A DNA stretch of 64,000 nucleotides from Aquabacterium humicola (GTDB lineage: Bacteria > Pseudomonadota > Gammaproteobacteria > Burkholderiales > Burkholderiaceae_C), in contig NZ_JARGNB010000002.1 of NCBI RefSeq assembly GCF_030167915.1, positions 1 to 64,000 on the forward strand, in the 5' to 3' direction. The translations under genes were made by a program, and so were the position numbers. This document shows positions 9,546 to 18,274 of the stretch, one piece after another (position 1 is the first letter of the stretch; every line of letters starts with the position of its first letter). The notes under the pieces are model-generated. The model searched no databases, was not told where the DNA came from, and worked only from the letters and a program-made list of their open reading frames with translations.

Positions 9546-11123
9546 GTGAAACTGCTCAACCGCTTTTCGATCCGCGCCCGCTTCAACGTCATGATCGGCA
9601 TCGTCACCGCCTCGCTGGTGGTGACGGCGGCGGTCAACGCGCTCAGCGACCGCGCCAACCGCCAGGACGCGCAGCAGGTGTTCGAACAATCGAACGCCGC
9701 GCTGCTGGACGCCGGCGAGATGCGTGAATCGATGGCCCAGATGCGCCGCCTCGAGGCGAGCATCATGGCCGTCGGCGCGACCAACGCGATCGAGGTCGAG
9801 CGGCTGGGCAAGGAATGGGAAGCGGCGGTGAAGGCTTCGAAGGCCGTCGCCGAGCGCATCGCGAAGGGCGAATCGGCCACCGACGAGGTGCGCACGATGA
9901 TCGCCAACCACGGCAAGCTGCTGGGCGAATACGCCGCGGTGATCCAGCCGCTGGCCGCGCAGCTCAAGGGTGCGCAGATCGACGGCGCCGTCGCGCTGGC
10001 CTATGCGGCCAAGGCCGAGGGCACCGTGAAGGCGATGGTCGCCAACGTCGATGCGCTGACCAAGGCGCAGATGGTGCGCGTGGAATCCGTGCGCAAGCAT
10101 GCCGAGCAGCGCGCGACGATCGCCGATGCGGTCAAGCTGGCGCTGATGGGCATGACGCTGGCGCTGTTCCTGCCGCTGGCCTGGCTGACCTCGCGCGCGG
10201 TGTGCAAGCCGCTGGACCGCGTGGTGCGCGTCGCCGAGCGCATCGCCGAAGGCGACCTCGGCAGCAGCGTCGAGCAGGGTGGCCACGACGAGATCGGCCG
10301 CCTGCTGCAGGCCATCGCCGGCATGCAGGACCGCCTGCGCGTGCTGGTCGGCGAGATCCGCCAGACCGCCGATTCGATCCAGGTGGCCAGCACCGAGGTG
10401 GCCACCGGCAACCACGACCTGAGCCAGCGCACCGAGCAGGCGGCATCGAACCTGCAGCAGACCGCCAGCTCGATGGAGCAGCTGACCGGCACCGTGCGCC
10501 AGAGCGCCGACGCCGCGTCGCAGGCCAACCAGCTCGCGGCCTCCGCCGCCGAAGTGGCACAGCGCGGCGGCCAGGTCGTCTCGCAGGTCGTGACGACGAT
10601 GGACGCGATCAATGCCAGCTCGAAGAAGATCGCCGACATCATCGGCACCATCGATGGCATTGCCTTCCAGACCAACATCCTGGCGCTGAATGCCGCGGTG
10701 GAAGCCGCGCGGGCCGGCGAGCAGGGCCGCGGCTTCGCGGTGGTGGCCGGCGAAGTGCGCTCGCTGGCGCAGCGTTCGGCCGAAGCCGCGCGCGAGATCA
10801 AGGCGCTGATCGGCAACTCGGTCGACAAGGTCGAGACCGGCAGCCGCCTGGTGAGCGATGCCGGCACGACGATGAACGAGATCGTCGCCAGCGTGCAGCG
10901 CGTGACCGACATCATCGGCGAGATCACCGCCGCGTCGGCCGAGCAGAGCTCGGGCCTCGGCCAGATCAACGGCGCGGTGACGCAGCTCGACCAGATGACG
11001 CAGCAGAACGCGGCGCTGGTGGAAGAGTCCGCCGCCGCGGCGGAGAGCCTGCGCGAGCAAGCCGGCCGCCTGGCCGGGCTGGTGGCCACCTTCCGCCTGA
11101 AGGGCGAGGCGCAGGCCGCCTGA
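9546..11123 (+). CDS. methyl-accepting chemotaxis protein
   Basis: The 525-residue receptor begins at a GTG with GGAG seven bases upstream, only 13 bases after the preceding receptor. It has two membrane helices around a periplasmic four-helix-bundle-like sensor, then HAMP and the signalling hairpin with [19 protein letters not shown]. From HAMP onward it is nearly identical to the preceding receptor in protein and DNA, while the sensor halves differ. That indicates duplication with divergence of the sensor, or gene conversion of the signalling half. It lacks the xWxxF tail and ends in KGEAQAA, so adaptation enzymes would have to be recruited by the neighbouring receptor. Ligand unknown. Confidence 0.92.
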   Translation: MKLLNRFSIRARFNVMIGIVTASLVVTAAVNALSDRANRQDAQQVFEQSNAALLDAGEMRESMAQMRRLEASIMAVGATNAIEVERLGKEWEAAVKASKAVAERIAKGESATDEVRTMIANHGKLLGEYAAVIQPLAAQLKGAQIDGAVALAYAAKAEGTVKAMVANVDALTKAQMVRVESVRKHAEQRATIADAVKLALMGMTLALFLPLAWLTSRAVCKPLDRVVRVAERIAEGDLGSSVEQGGHDEIGRLLQAIAGMQDRLRVLVGEIRQTADSIQVASTEVATGNHDLSQRTEQAASNLQQTASSMEQLTGTVRQSADAASQANQLAASAAEVAQRGGQVVSQVVTTMDAINASSKKIADIIGTIDGIAFQTNILALNAAVEAARAGEQGRGFAVVAGEVRSLAQRSAEAAREIKALIGNSVDKVETGSRLVSDAGTTMNEIVASVQRVTDIIGEITAASAEQSSGLGQINGAVTQLDQMTQQNAALVEESAAAAESLREQAGRLAGLVATFRLKGEAQAA

Positions 11124-11153
11124 AGTCTTCCACCCGAGGCGCAGGCCGCCTGA
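11105..11153 (+). repeat. 19-bp direct repeat across a stop codon
   Basis: CGAGGCGCAGGCCGCCTGA occurs at 11105-11123, forming the last codons and stop of the second chemoreceptor, and again identically at 11135-11153 in the spacer. The 30-base period indicates a local tandem duplication of the gene end. The second copy is not translated. Confidence 0.85.
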
Positions 11154-11190
11154 CGTCCGAAATCGACGTCCACTGCAAGAGGAGTACAGC

Positions 11191-12732
11191 GTGGCACTCA
11201 ACCTTTCGATCGTCGGCCGCCTTCGGGTGATGGCCGGCCTCATCACCGTGGCCGTGCTTTCGGTCGCGGCCTATACCGGATATGCCTACTACGACGCCTC
11301 GGTCGACCAGCGGCTGAGCACCACGCGGGCCGTCGTCGGCCAGTCGCAGGCCATCGCGCAGAAGTACCACGACGAGGAGAAGGCCGGCAAGCTGTCGGCC
11401 GACGACGCCCGCAAGAAGGCGATCGCCGAGATCATGGCGATCCGCTACGAGGGCAAGGAATACGTCTGGATCAACGACATGGCGCCGAAGATGGTGGCGC
11501 ACCCGATCAAGCCGGAGATGAACGGCCAGGACCTCGGCGAGTACAAGGACCCGAACGGCAAGCGGCTGTTCGTCGAGTTCGTCGAGACGGTCAAGAAGGA
11601 CGGCTCGGGCCATGTCGACTACCTGTGGCCGAAGCCGGGCAGCAAGGACCCGGAGCCCAAGCGTTCGTACGTCGCCACCTTCCAGCCCTGGGGCTGGGTG
11701 GTCGGCTCGGGCGTCTACATCGACGAGGTGCGTGCAGCCGCCGTGCGTTTCGCGGCCGTCAACCTGGCCGTCGGCCTGGTGCTGTCGGTGGGCGTGTTCG
11801 CCTTCGTGCAGGTGCTCGCCGGCTCGCTGAAGCGCCGGCTCGCGCTGGTCGAGCAGGGGCTGCAGGCGATCGCCGCCGGCAACCTGGCGGTGCACATCGA
11901 TGCCGGCCGCGACGACGAGATCGGCCGCCTGATCGGCACCGTGCAGCGCACCCGCGACGGCCTGAGCCGCATGGTGACGCAGGTGCGCCAGTCGGCCGAG
12001 AGCATCCAGGTGGCGAGCAGCGAAGTGGCCACCGGCAATGCCGACCTCAGCCAGCGCACCGAGCAGACCGCGGGCAACCTGCAGAAAGCCGCGAGCTCGA
12101 TGGAACAGCTCACGGCCACCGTCGGCCAGACCGCCGAATCGGCGCGCACCGCGAACCAGCTGGCGAGCTCCGCCGCCGAGGTCGCCCAGCGCGGCGGCCA
12201 GGTCGTCAGCCAGGTCGTCGCGACGATGGAAGAGATCAATACCAGCTCCAAGCGCATCGCCGACATCATCGGCACCATCGACGGCATCGCGTTCCAGACC
12301 AACATCCTGGCGCTGAACGCCGCGGTGGAAGCCGCGCGGGCCGGCGAGCAGGGCCGCGGCTTCGCGGTGGTGGCGGGTGAAGTGCGCTCGCTGGCGCAGC
12401 GTTCGGCCGAAGCCGCGCGCGAGATCAAGAGCCTGATCGGCTCCAGCGTCGAGAAGGTCGGCGAAGGCAGCCGCCTGGTCGGCGATGCCGGCAGCACGAT
12501 GGGCGAGATCGTCGCCAGCGTGCAGCGGGTGTCCGACATCATCGGCGAGATCACCAACGCCACCCGCGAGCAGAGCCAGGGCCTGGGCCAGGTCAACGGC
12601 GCGGTGGTGCAGCTGGATCAGATGACGCAGCAGAACGCCGCGCTGGTCGAAGAGAGTGCCGCGGCCGCGGAAAGCCTGAAGGGCCAGGCCGAGAACCTGG
12701 CCGGCGTGGTGTCGACGTTCAGGCTCGCGTAA
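11191..12732 (+). CDS. methyl-accepting chemotaxis protein with single-Cache (sCache_2) sensor
   Basis: The 513-residue receptor starts at GTG with AGGAG about eight bases upstream. An N-terminal membrane helix is followed by a periplasmic single-Cache domain at about residues 35-180, recognisable by the aromatic-rich [10 protein letters not shown], the central [12 protein letters not shown] and the closing [16 protein letters not shown] second membrane helix, HAMP and the standard hairpin tip [19 protein letters not shown] follow. Cache domains usually bind small organic acids or amino acids, but the ligand cannot be read here. No C-terminal tether is present. It closes the three-receptor cluster, with a hairpin terminator just after it. 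Confidence 0.92.
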   Translation: MALNLSIVGRLRVMAGLITVAVLSVAAYTGYAYYDASVDQRLSTTRAVVGQSQAIAQKYHDEEKAGKLSADDARKKAIAEIMAIRYEGKEYVWINDMAPKMVAHPIKPEMNGQDLGEYKDPNGKRLFVEFVETVKKDGSGHVDYLWPKPGSKDPEPKRSYVATFQPWGWVVGSGVYIDEVRAAAVRFAAVNLAVGLVLSVGVFAFVQVLAGSLKRRLALVEQGLQAIAAGNLAVHIDAGRDDEIGRLIGTVQRTRDGLSRMVTQVRQSAESIQVASSEVATGNADLSQRTEQTAGNLQKAASSMEQLTATVGQTAESARTANQLASSAAEVAQRGGQVVSQVVATMEEINTSSKRIADIIGTIDGIAFQTNILALNAAVEAARAGEQGRGFAVVAGEVRSLAQRSAEAAREIKSLIGSSVEKVGEGSRLVGDAGSTMGEIVASVQRVSDIIGEITNATREQSQGLGQVNGAVVQLDQMTQQNAALVEESAAAAESLKGQAENLAGVVSTFRLA

Positions 12733-12751
12733 GCAGCAGGCGTCTTCCAAC

Positions 12752-12790
12752 AACAACGCCCGGGCACCTTGCGGAGCTCCGGGCGTCGTT
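12752..12790. terminator. intrinsic-type terminator after the chemoreceptor cluster
   Basis: AACAACGCCCGG (12752-12763) pairs with CCGGGCGTCGTT (12779-12790) with a single mismatch, leaving a 15-base loop. It lies between the chemoreceptor stop and the convergent aminopeptidase stop, so it can act for both. The T-rich end is short. Confidence 0.65.
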
Positions 12791-12809
12791 CATTCCGGGG
12801 AACGAGGCG

Positions 12810-14621
12810 TCAGATCGGCTGCGTGCGCTGTTCCAGCCAGGCCAGCGCGTCGCCGCTCACTTTCGGTGCCAGGCGCGCGCGCACCGTCGCGTGGTAGTGA
12901 TTCAGCCAGGCGATCTCGTCGGCGCGCATCAGGCGCTTGTCGATGCAGCGCGTATCGATCGGGCACAGCGTCAGCGTCTCGAACTCGAGCATCTCGCCGA
13001 AGGCGCCGTTCTCGGGCGTCTCGGCCGGCACGTTCATCACCAGGTTCTCGATGCGCACGCCCCACTGGCCGGTGCGGTACAGGCCCGGCTCGTTCGACGT
13101 GATCATGCCCGGCTCCATCGCCATCGTCGCCTCGGGCACCGCCTTGCTGATGCTCTGCGGGCCTTCGTGCACGTTCAGGAAGTAGCCGACGCCGTGGCCG
13201 GTGCCGTGGCCGTAGTCGCAGCCTTCGGCCCACAGCGGCGCGCGGGCGATCGCATCGAGCATCGGGCTCAGCGTGCCGCGCGGGAAGCGCACGCGCGACA
13301 GCGCGATCATCGCCTTCAGCACCAGCGTGTAGTCGCGCTGCTGCGCGGCGCTGACGGTGCCGATCGGCCAGACGCGGGTGATGTCGGTGGTGCCGCCGAG
13401 GTACTGGCCGCCGGAGTCGATCAGCAGCAGGCCGCTGCCTTCGATCCACGCGTAGGCCTCGGGCAGCGCGCGGTAGTGCGGCAGCGCGCCGTTGGCGTTG
13501 AAGCCGGCGATGGTCGAGAAGCTCAGGCCCTTGAAGCCGGGCCGCTTCGCGCGCTCGGCGCTGAGCTTGTCGTCGATGGTCAGCTCGCTGATGCGCTCGC
13601 CGCGCGCCAGCGCGGCTTCGAACCAGGCGTAGAAGTGGCACATCGCGGCGCCATCCTCTTCCATCGCGGCGCGGATGAAGCCGGCTTCGGCCGCGCCCTT
13701 GCGGCTCTTGAACAGCGTGCTCGGGTTGATCGCCTCGACCACCCGCACGCCGGCCGCGACCTGTTCGCGGAAGCCCAGCGTGATGCGGCGCGGGTCGACC
13801 AGCAGCGTGCTGCCGGCCGGCAGCGCGGCCAGCGCGGCGGCGGCGCCGGCATAGTCGGCCAGCGCCAGGCCGTCGGCCTGCAGCTGCGCGGCCAGTTCGG
13901 CGGACACCTTGCCGGCGCCGACGTACAGCGTCGCGCGCGTCGCGTCGATCAGCAGGTGCGCGAGGAACACCGGGTTGTACTCGACGTCGGCGCCGCGCAG
14001 GTTGGTGATCCACGCGATGTCGTCGACCGTGGAGACGAAATGGTGGCTGGCGCCGTGGCGGGCCATCGCCTCGCGCACGCGGGCCAGGCGCGCCGCGCGC
14101 GGCTCGGTGGCTTCGGGTGCGGCGTGCGCGAAGATCGGCGCCACCGGCAGGCCGGCGCGGTCGGGCCAGACGTCAGCCAGCAGGTCGGCATCGGTGCGCA
14201 GCGTCACGCCGGCGGCGTCGAGCGCATTGCGCAGCAGCTGCGCCGTCGCCAGGCCCAGCACCTGTCCGTCGACCAGCACCTGGCCGCCGCGCGGCGTCTC
14301 GCGCGCCAGCCAGTCGATGTGGTGCAGCGCGGCGCCGGTGGGGATCTTGACCAGCACGATGCCGCTGCCCTGCAGTTCGCGCTCGGCCTGTTCCCAGTAG
14401 CGGCTGTCGGCGAAGAGGGCGGCCTTGTCCACGGTGACCACCAGCGTGCCCATCGAGCCGGTGAAGCCCGACAGCCACTCGCGGCCCTGCCAGCGGCCGG
14501 GCAGGTATTCGGACAGGTGCGGATCGGCCGAGGGCACGAGCAGGGCGTGGGCGCCGTGGCGGGCGAGGGCTTCGCGCACGCGTTCGACGCGTTCACGCAC
14601 GGGGGAGAGGCGGGTGTCCAT
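12810..14621 (-). CDS. Xaa-Pro aminopeptidase, M24B family
   Basis: The 603-residue cytoplasmic metallopeptidase removes N-terminal residues next to proline. I chose the ATG at 14621 because GGAG stands seven bases before it; a TTG five codons upstream is less likely. The order is two creatinase-like N-terminal domains (about 1-310), the pita-bread M24 catalytic domain (about 315-540) and a C-terminal M24 extension. The metal ligands are visible in LLIDSGGQY and TTDITRVW (two Asp), GHGTGHGVG (His), ITSNEPGLY (Glu) and WGVRIEN (Glu). The three-domain length matches eukaryotic-type APP1 and its bacterial homologues rather than the shorter E. coli PepP. It stands alone. Confidence 0.93.
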   Translation of the reverse strand: MDTRLSPVRERVERVREALARHGAHALLVPSADPHLSEYLPGRWQGREWLSGFTGSMGTLVVTVDKAALFADSRYWEQAERELQGSGIVLVKIPTGAALHHIDWLARETPRGGQVLVDGQVLGLATAQLLRNALDAAGVTLRTDADLLADVWPDRAGLPVAPIFAHAAPEATEPRAARLARVREAMARHGASHHFVSTVDDIAWITNLRGADVEYNPVFLAHLLIDATRATLYVGAGKVSAELAAQLQADGLALADYAGAAAALAALPAGSTLLVDPRRITLGFREQVAAGVRVVEAINPSTLFKSRKGAAEAGFIRAAMEEDGAAMCHFYAWFEAALARGERISELTIDDKLSAERAKRPGFKGLSFSTIAGFNANGALPHYRALPEAYAWIEGSGLLLIDSGGQYLGGTTDITRVWPIGTVSAAQQRDYTLVLKAMIALSRVRFPRGTLSPMLDAIARAPLWAEGCDYGHGTGHGVGYFLNVHEGPQSISKAVPEATMAMEPGMITSNEPGLYRTGQWGVRIENLVMNVPAETPENGAFGEMLEFETLTLCPIDTRCIDKRLMRADEIAWLNHYHATVRARLAPKVSGDALAWLEQRTQPI

Positions 14622-14704
14622 GGTCAGGCTCCACAAGGGCCGCGGGTGTCCGGGTGGGACGCCGGGCGAAGGTGCGCGTCAAGCGGCGGGCGAAGGGCGG
14701 AATT

Positions 14705-16108
14705 CTAGGCGGCGTGCTCGGGCGGCCGATCTGCGGGGATGCCCGCGGGCGTGAGCGGCGGCACGGTCCGCCGGGGCGCGGCGGCGGCGGCGTCGGCCGC
14801 CGCGCCGGCCGGCTGCGCGACGATGCGGGCATGGCGCGCGAACGTCCAGTAGCTCCAGGCCCAGTCGATCAGCACGACCAGCCGGTTGCGGAAGCCGATC
14901 AGGAAGTAGATGTGCGCGAACAGCCAGAACAGCCATGCCGGGTAGCCCGAGAAGCGCACGCGGCCGAGCAGCGGCGCCTCCAGCTGCACCACCGCGGCAT
15001 TGCGGCCGAGCGTCGACAGCGAGCCGTAGTCGGCGTAGCGGAAGGGCTGCGGCGTCTCGCTGCGCAGGCGCCGACCGATGTTGGCGGCCGCCAGTCGGCC
15101 CATCTGCTTGGCCGCCGGGCTGACGCCGGGCACCGGCTTCGGTCCGGCCTTGGTCGGCGTGGTGACCGCCGCCAGGTCGCCGATCACCTGGATCTCCGGA
15201 TGGCCGGCGAGCGAGAGGTCGGGCTGCACCAGCACGCGGCCGGCCCGGTCGAGCTGCGCGCCGGCGCTCGCCGCCAGCGCCTTGCCCAGCGGCGACGCAG
15301 CGACGCCCGCGGCCCACAGCACCGTGCGCGCGGGCAGGCGCTTGGCTTCGCCGCCTTCGCGGTAGTCGACCCCCTCGGCATCGATGCCGGTGACCTGGCA
15401 GCCGGTGTGCAGCTCGACGCCGAGCCGGCGCAACTGGTCGGCAGCGCTCGCGCTCAGGACCTCGTCGAAGGCCGACAGCACGCGCGGCCCGCCTTCCATC
15501 AGCACGATGCGTGCATGCCGCGAATCGATGCGGCGGAACTCGCCCGGTAGCGTGTGGCGCGCGATCTCGGCCAGCGCGCCGGCCAGCTCCACGCCGGTGG
15601 GGCCGGCGCCGATGATCACGAAGTTCAGGCAGGCAGCACGTTCGGCGTCGTCGGCAGTGCGCTCGGCCTGCTCGAAGGCGCCGATGATGCGGGCGCGGAT
15701 CGCGAAGGCGTCGGCCAGGGTCTTCAGCCCCGGCGCGAACGCCGACCACTGGTCGTTGCCGAAGTAGCTGTGCGTGGCGCCGGCGGCGACGATCAGGTGG
15801 TCGTAGGCGACCGCGCTGCCGTCGTCGAGCTGCAGCGTCCTTTGCGCGGCATCGATGCCGGTGACTTCGGCCCGCAGGATGGTCAGCCGGCCGCGGCGCA
15901 TCTGGCGCCGCAGGATGTGGCGGATCGGTCCGGCCACCGCGGGGGCCGCGACGTCGGCGGTGGCGACCTGGTAGAGCAGCGGCTGGAAGAGGTGGTGGTT
16001 GGTGCGGTCGATCAGGATCACTTCGGCCGCCTCGTTGCGCGCCAGCGCGCGCACCGCCTCCAGGCCACCGAATCCGCACCCGATCACGCAGACGCGGGTG
16101 GTTGTCAT
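14705..16108 (-). CDS. ndh: type II NADH dehydrogenase (NDH-2), membrane-associated flavoprotein
   Basis: The 467-residue enzyme passes electrons from NADH to quinone without pumping protons. The N-terminal FAD site is VCVIGCGFGGLEA and the second dinucleotide fold for NADH is FVIIGAGPTGVELAGAL. The quinone-side motif appears as AAKQMGRLAAANI. A hydrophobic C-terminal stretch (PAWLFWLFAHIYFLIGF) is the membrane anchor typical of this family. The last 45 residues form an Ala/Pro-rich tail. It is divergent from the two-component pair with about 105 bases between starts and has no operon partner. Confidence 0.9.
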   Translation of the reverse strand: MTTTRVCVIGCGFGGLEAVRALARNEAAEVILIDRTNHHLFQPLLYQVATADVAAPAVAGPIRHILRRQMRRGRLTILRAEVTGIDAAQRTLQLDDGSAVAYDHLIVAAGATHSYFGNDQWSAFAPGLKTLADAFAIRARIIGAFEQAERTADDAERAACLNFVIIGAGPTGVELAGALAEIARHTLPGEFRRIDSRHARIVLMEGGPRVLSAFDEVLSASAADQLRRLGVELHTGCQVTGIDAEGVDYREGGEAKRLPARTVLWAAGVAASPLGKALAASAGAQLDRAGRVLVQPDLSLAGHPEIQVIGDLAAVTTPTKAGPKPVPGVSPAAKQMGRLAAANIGRRLRSETPQPFRYADYGSLSTLGRNAAVVQLEAPLLGRVRFSGYPAWLFWLFAHIYFLIGFRNRLVVLIDWAWSYWTFARHARIVAQPAGAAADAAAAAPRRTVPPLTPAGIPADRPPEHAA

Positions 16109-16213
16109 GGTGCGTCAGCATACGCTGGGCGCGCGGCGGCCGGCGGCACGGCCGGCCTTGCCCGCGTCCGATGCTCGCCTTTCGCCGGTTGTCCTTGCCC
16201 GTATGCTTCGAGC

Positions 16214-16897
16214 ATGCGACTACTGCTCGTCGAAGACGACCGCATGATCGGCGACAGCCTGCGCCAGGCGCTGAAGCTGGAGGGCCATGCGGTGGACTGG
16301 GTCTACGACCTGGCGGCGGCGCGCACGTCGCTGGGCAGCGAACGTTTCGACCTCGTGCTGCTGGACCTCGGCCTGCCGCTCGCCGCCGGCGGCGCGCCGC
16401 AGCCGGCGAGCGGGCTGTCGCTGCTGAACGAGCTGCGTTCGCGCGGCGATGGCACGCCGGTGATCGTGCTGACCGCGCGCGACGCCACCAGCGACCGCGT
16501 CGCCGGCCTCGATGCCGGCGCCGACGACTACCTGGTCAAGCCGTTCGAGCTCGACGAGCTCGCCGCGCGCATGCGCGCCGTCGCGCGACGCCACGCCGGC
16601 CGCGCCGAGCCGGCGCTGGAGCACCGCGGCGTGAAGCTCGATCCGTCGACCCGCCGCGTGACGAAGGACGGCCACCCGGTGCTGCTGTCGGCGCGGGAAT
16701 ACGCGGTGCTCGAGGCGCTGATGCAGCGGCCCGGCGCGGTGCTGTCGCGTGCCCAGCTGGAGGACCGGCTCTACGGCTGGGGCGACGCGGTCGAGAGCAA
16801 CGCGGTGTCGGTCTACGTGCACCAGCTGCGCAAAAAGTTGGGAGCCGAGTTCATCGGAAGCATGCGCGGCGTCGGCTACTTCCTCGACGTGTCGTGA
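16214..16897 (+). CDS. OmpR/PhoB-family response regulator (QseB/TctD-like)
   Basis: The 227-residue regulator has an acidic pair in LLVEDDR, phospho-acceptor Asp51 in LVLLDLGLP and the conserved lysine in DYLVKPF. A winged-helix DNA-binding domain fills the C-terminal 100 residues, with SAREYAVLEAL and the recognition part AVSVYVHQLRKKL. About ten extra residues (AAGGAPQPAS) follow LGLP, where relatives have a short loop. The gene is translationally coupled to the following kinase by a GTGA overlap. Relatives control membrane, motility or tricarboxylate functions; the target here is unknown. Confidence 0.92.
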   Translation: MRLLLVEDDRMIGDSLRQALKLEGHAVDWVYDLAAARTSLGSERFDLVLLDLGLPLAAGGAPQPASGLSLLNELRSRGDGTPVIVLTARDATSDRVAGLDAGADDYLVKPFELDELAARMRAVARRHAGRAEPALEHRGVKLDPSTRRVTKDGHPVLLSAREYAVLEALMQRPGAVLSRAQLEDRLYGWGDAVESNAVSVYVHQLRKKLGAEFIGSMRGVGYFLDVS

Positions 16898-18273
16898 GGC
16901 AGTCCAGCGCCGGGCCGTCCCAAGCTGGACGCGCCCCCTCGGGGGGCCGGCGCCGAGGGCGCCTGGGGGGCCACTTCACGCGGTCCCTTCGCGCGCGCCT
17001 GCTGCTGTCGCTGCTGGCGGCGCTGACCTTGTCGGCTGCGCTGACCGGCGTCATCGCCTACCGCAACGTGCTGGCCGAGACCGAGTCGCTGTTCGACTAC
17101 CAGCTAAGGCAGATGGCGCTGTCGCTGCGCGACCAGGGCGAAGTCTCCGGCGGCGACGCGGCCGCGCTGCAGGACGAGGCGCTCGACTTCGTCGTGCAGA
17201 TCTGGCACGTCGACGGGCGCACGGTCTACGCGACGCGACAGCACCGCGCGTTGCCGTCGCACACCAAGCTCGGCTTCGCCGACATCGAGGTCGACGGCCA
17301 GCCCTGGCGCAGCTTCGGCGTCACCGCCGGCGAACGGGTGATCCAGGTCGCGCAGCCGGTGCGCATCCGCCAGCGGCTGGCTGCCAACGCCGCGCTGCGC
17401 AGCGTGCTGCCGCTGGTCGCGGTGACGCCGCTGCTGGCGGCGGCGCTGTGGTGGCTGATCGCTCACTCGCTGCGGCCAGTGTCGCGGCTGGCCGGCGAGC
17501 TGCGCGGGCGCGCGGCCGACAGCCTGTCGCCGGTCGAGGCGACGGGACTGCCGGACGAGGTGGCGCCGCTGGTCGCGGCGCTCAACGGCCTTCTCGGCCG
17601 CCTGGCGCAGGCCTTCGACGGGCAGCGGGCCTTCGTCGCCGATGCGGCGCACGAGCTGCGTTCGCCGCTGACGGCGCTGAAGCTGCAGGCGCAGCTGGTG
17701 CGGCGCGCGCCCGACGAAGCCGCTCGCGCTGCGGCGCTGGATGCGCTGGTGGCCGGCGTCGACCGGGCGACGCGGCTGGTCGAGCAGTTGCTGACCCTGG
17801 CGCGGCAGGAGCAGCCGGGGCCCGCGCAGACGGTGGCGCTGGCGCCGGTCGCGCGCCAGGTGCTGGCGGACCTGGCGCCGCTGGTGCAGGCCCGCGGCAG
17901 CCGCCTGGCGCTCGAGGCCGACGAGCAGGCCGCGGTGCAGGGCGATGCGGCGGCGCTGGCGGTGCTGCTGCGCAACCTGGTCGACAACGCGTTGCGCTAC
18001 ACGCCCGCGGGCGGCGAGGTGCGCGTGGCCCTGCAGCGCGAGGGCGACCGCGTGCGCCTGCGCATCGACGACTCCGGCCCCGGCATTCCCGAAAGCGATC
18101 GCGAGCGCGTCTTCGAGCGCTTCGTGCGCGGCAGCGGCGCGGCCTCGGAGAGCGGCAGCGGCCTCGGCCTGGCGATCGTGCGCTCGATCGCCGAACGGCA
18201 TCGCGCGGCGGTGCGGCTCGATGTCTCGCCGCTGGGCGGCCTGCGCATCGACGTCGACTTTCCGGCGGACTGA
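16894..18273 (+). CDS. HAMP-type sensor histidine kinase (QseC/TctE-like)
   Basis: The 459-residue kinase partners the preceding regulator. The only start before the first membrane helix is the GTG overlapping the regulator's stop codon (GTGA). This makes the first 40 residues basic and glycine-rich, encoded largely by a dispersed repeat (16931-16973). The order is membrane helix, periplasmic part, second helix (LLAAALWWLIA), H-box ADAAHELRSPLTALK with His253, N-box LVDNALRY, G1 box DSGPGIP and GSGLGLAIV. It belongs to the QseC/TctE group. Its stop is one base from the convergent MocR stop codon. Confidence 0.9.
   Translation: MRQSSAGPSQAGRAPSGGRRRGRLGGHFTRSLRARLLLSLLAALTLSAALTGVIAYRNVLAETESLFDYQLRQMALSLRDQGEVSGGDAAALQDEALDFVVQIWHVDGRTVYATRQHRALPSHTKLGFADIEVDGQPWRSFGVTAGERVIQVAQPVRIRQRLAANAALRSVLPLVAVTPLLAAALWWLIAHSLRPVSRLAGELRGRAADSLSPVEATGLPDEVAPLVAALNGLLGRLAQAFDGQRAFVADAAHELRSPLTALKLQAQLVRRAPDEAARAAALDALVAGVDRATRLVEQLLTLARQEQPGPAQTVALAPVARQVLADLAPLVQARGSRLALEADEQAAVQGDAAALAVLLRNLVDNALRYTPAGGEVRVALQREGDRVRLRIDDSGPGIPESDRERVFERFVRGSGAASESGSGLGLAIVRSIAERHRAAVRLDVSPLGGLRIDVDFPAD
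16931..16973 (+). repeat. dispersed GC-rich hairpin repeat, copy 1 (translated)
   Basis: The 43-bp element contains CCCCCTCGGGGGG and GGCGCCGAGGGCGCC, two potential hairpins. It matches 32 of 43 positions of a second element at 55519-55561, with substitutions that mostly keep the stems. Here it lies inside the 5' end of the histidine kinase, so it is translated in frame into a glycine/arginine-rich segment. Confidence 0.8.
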
Positions 18274-18274
18274 G

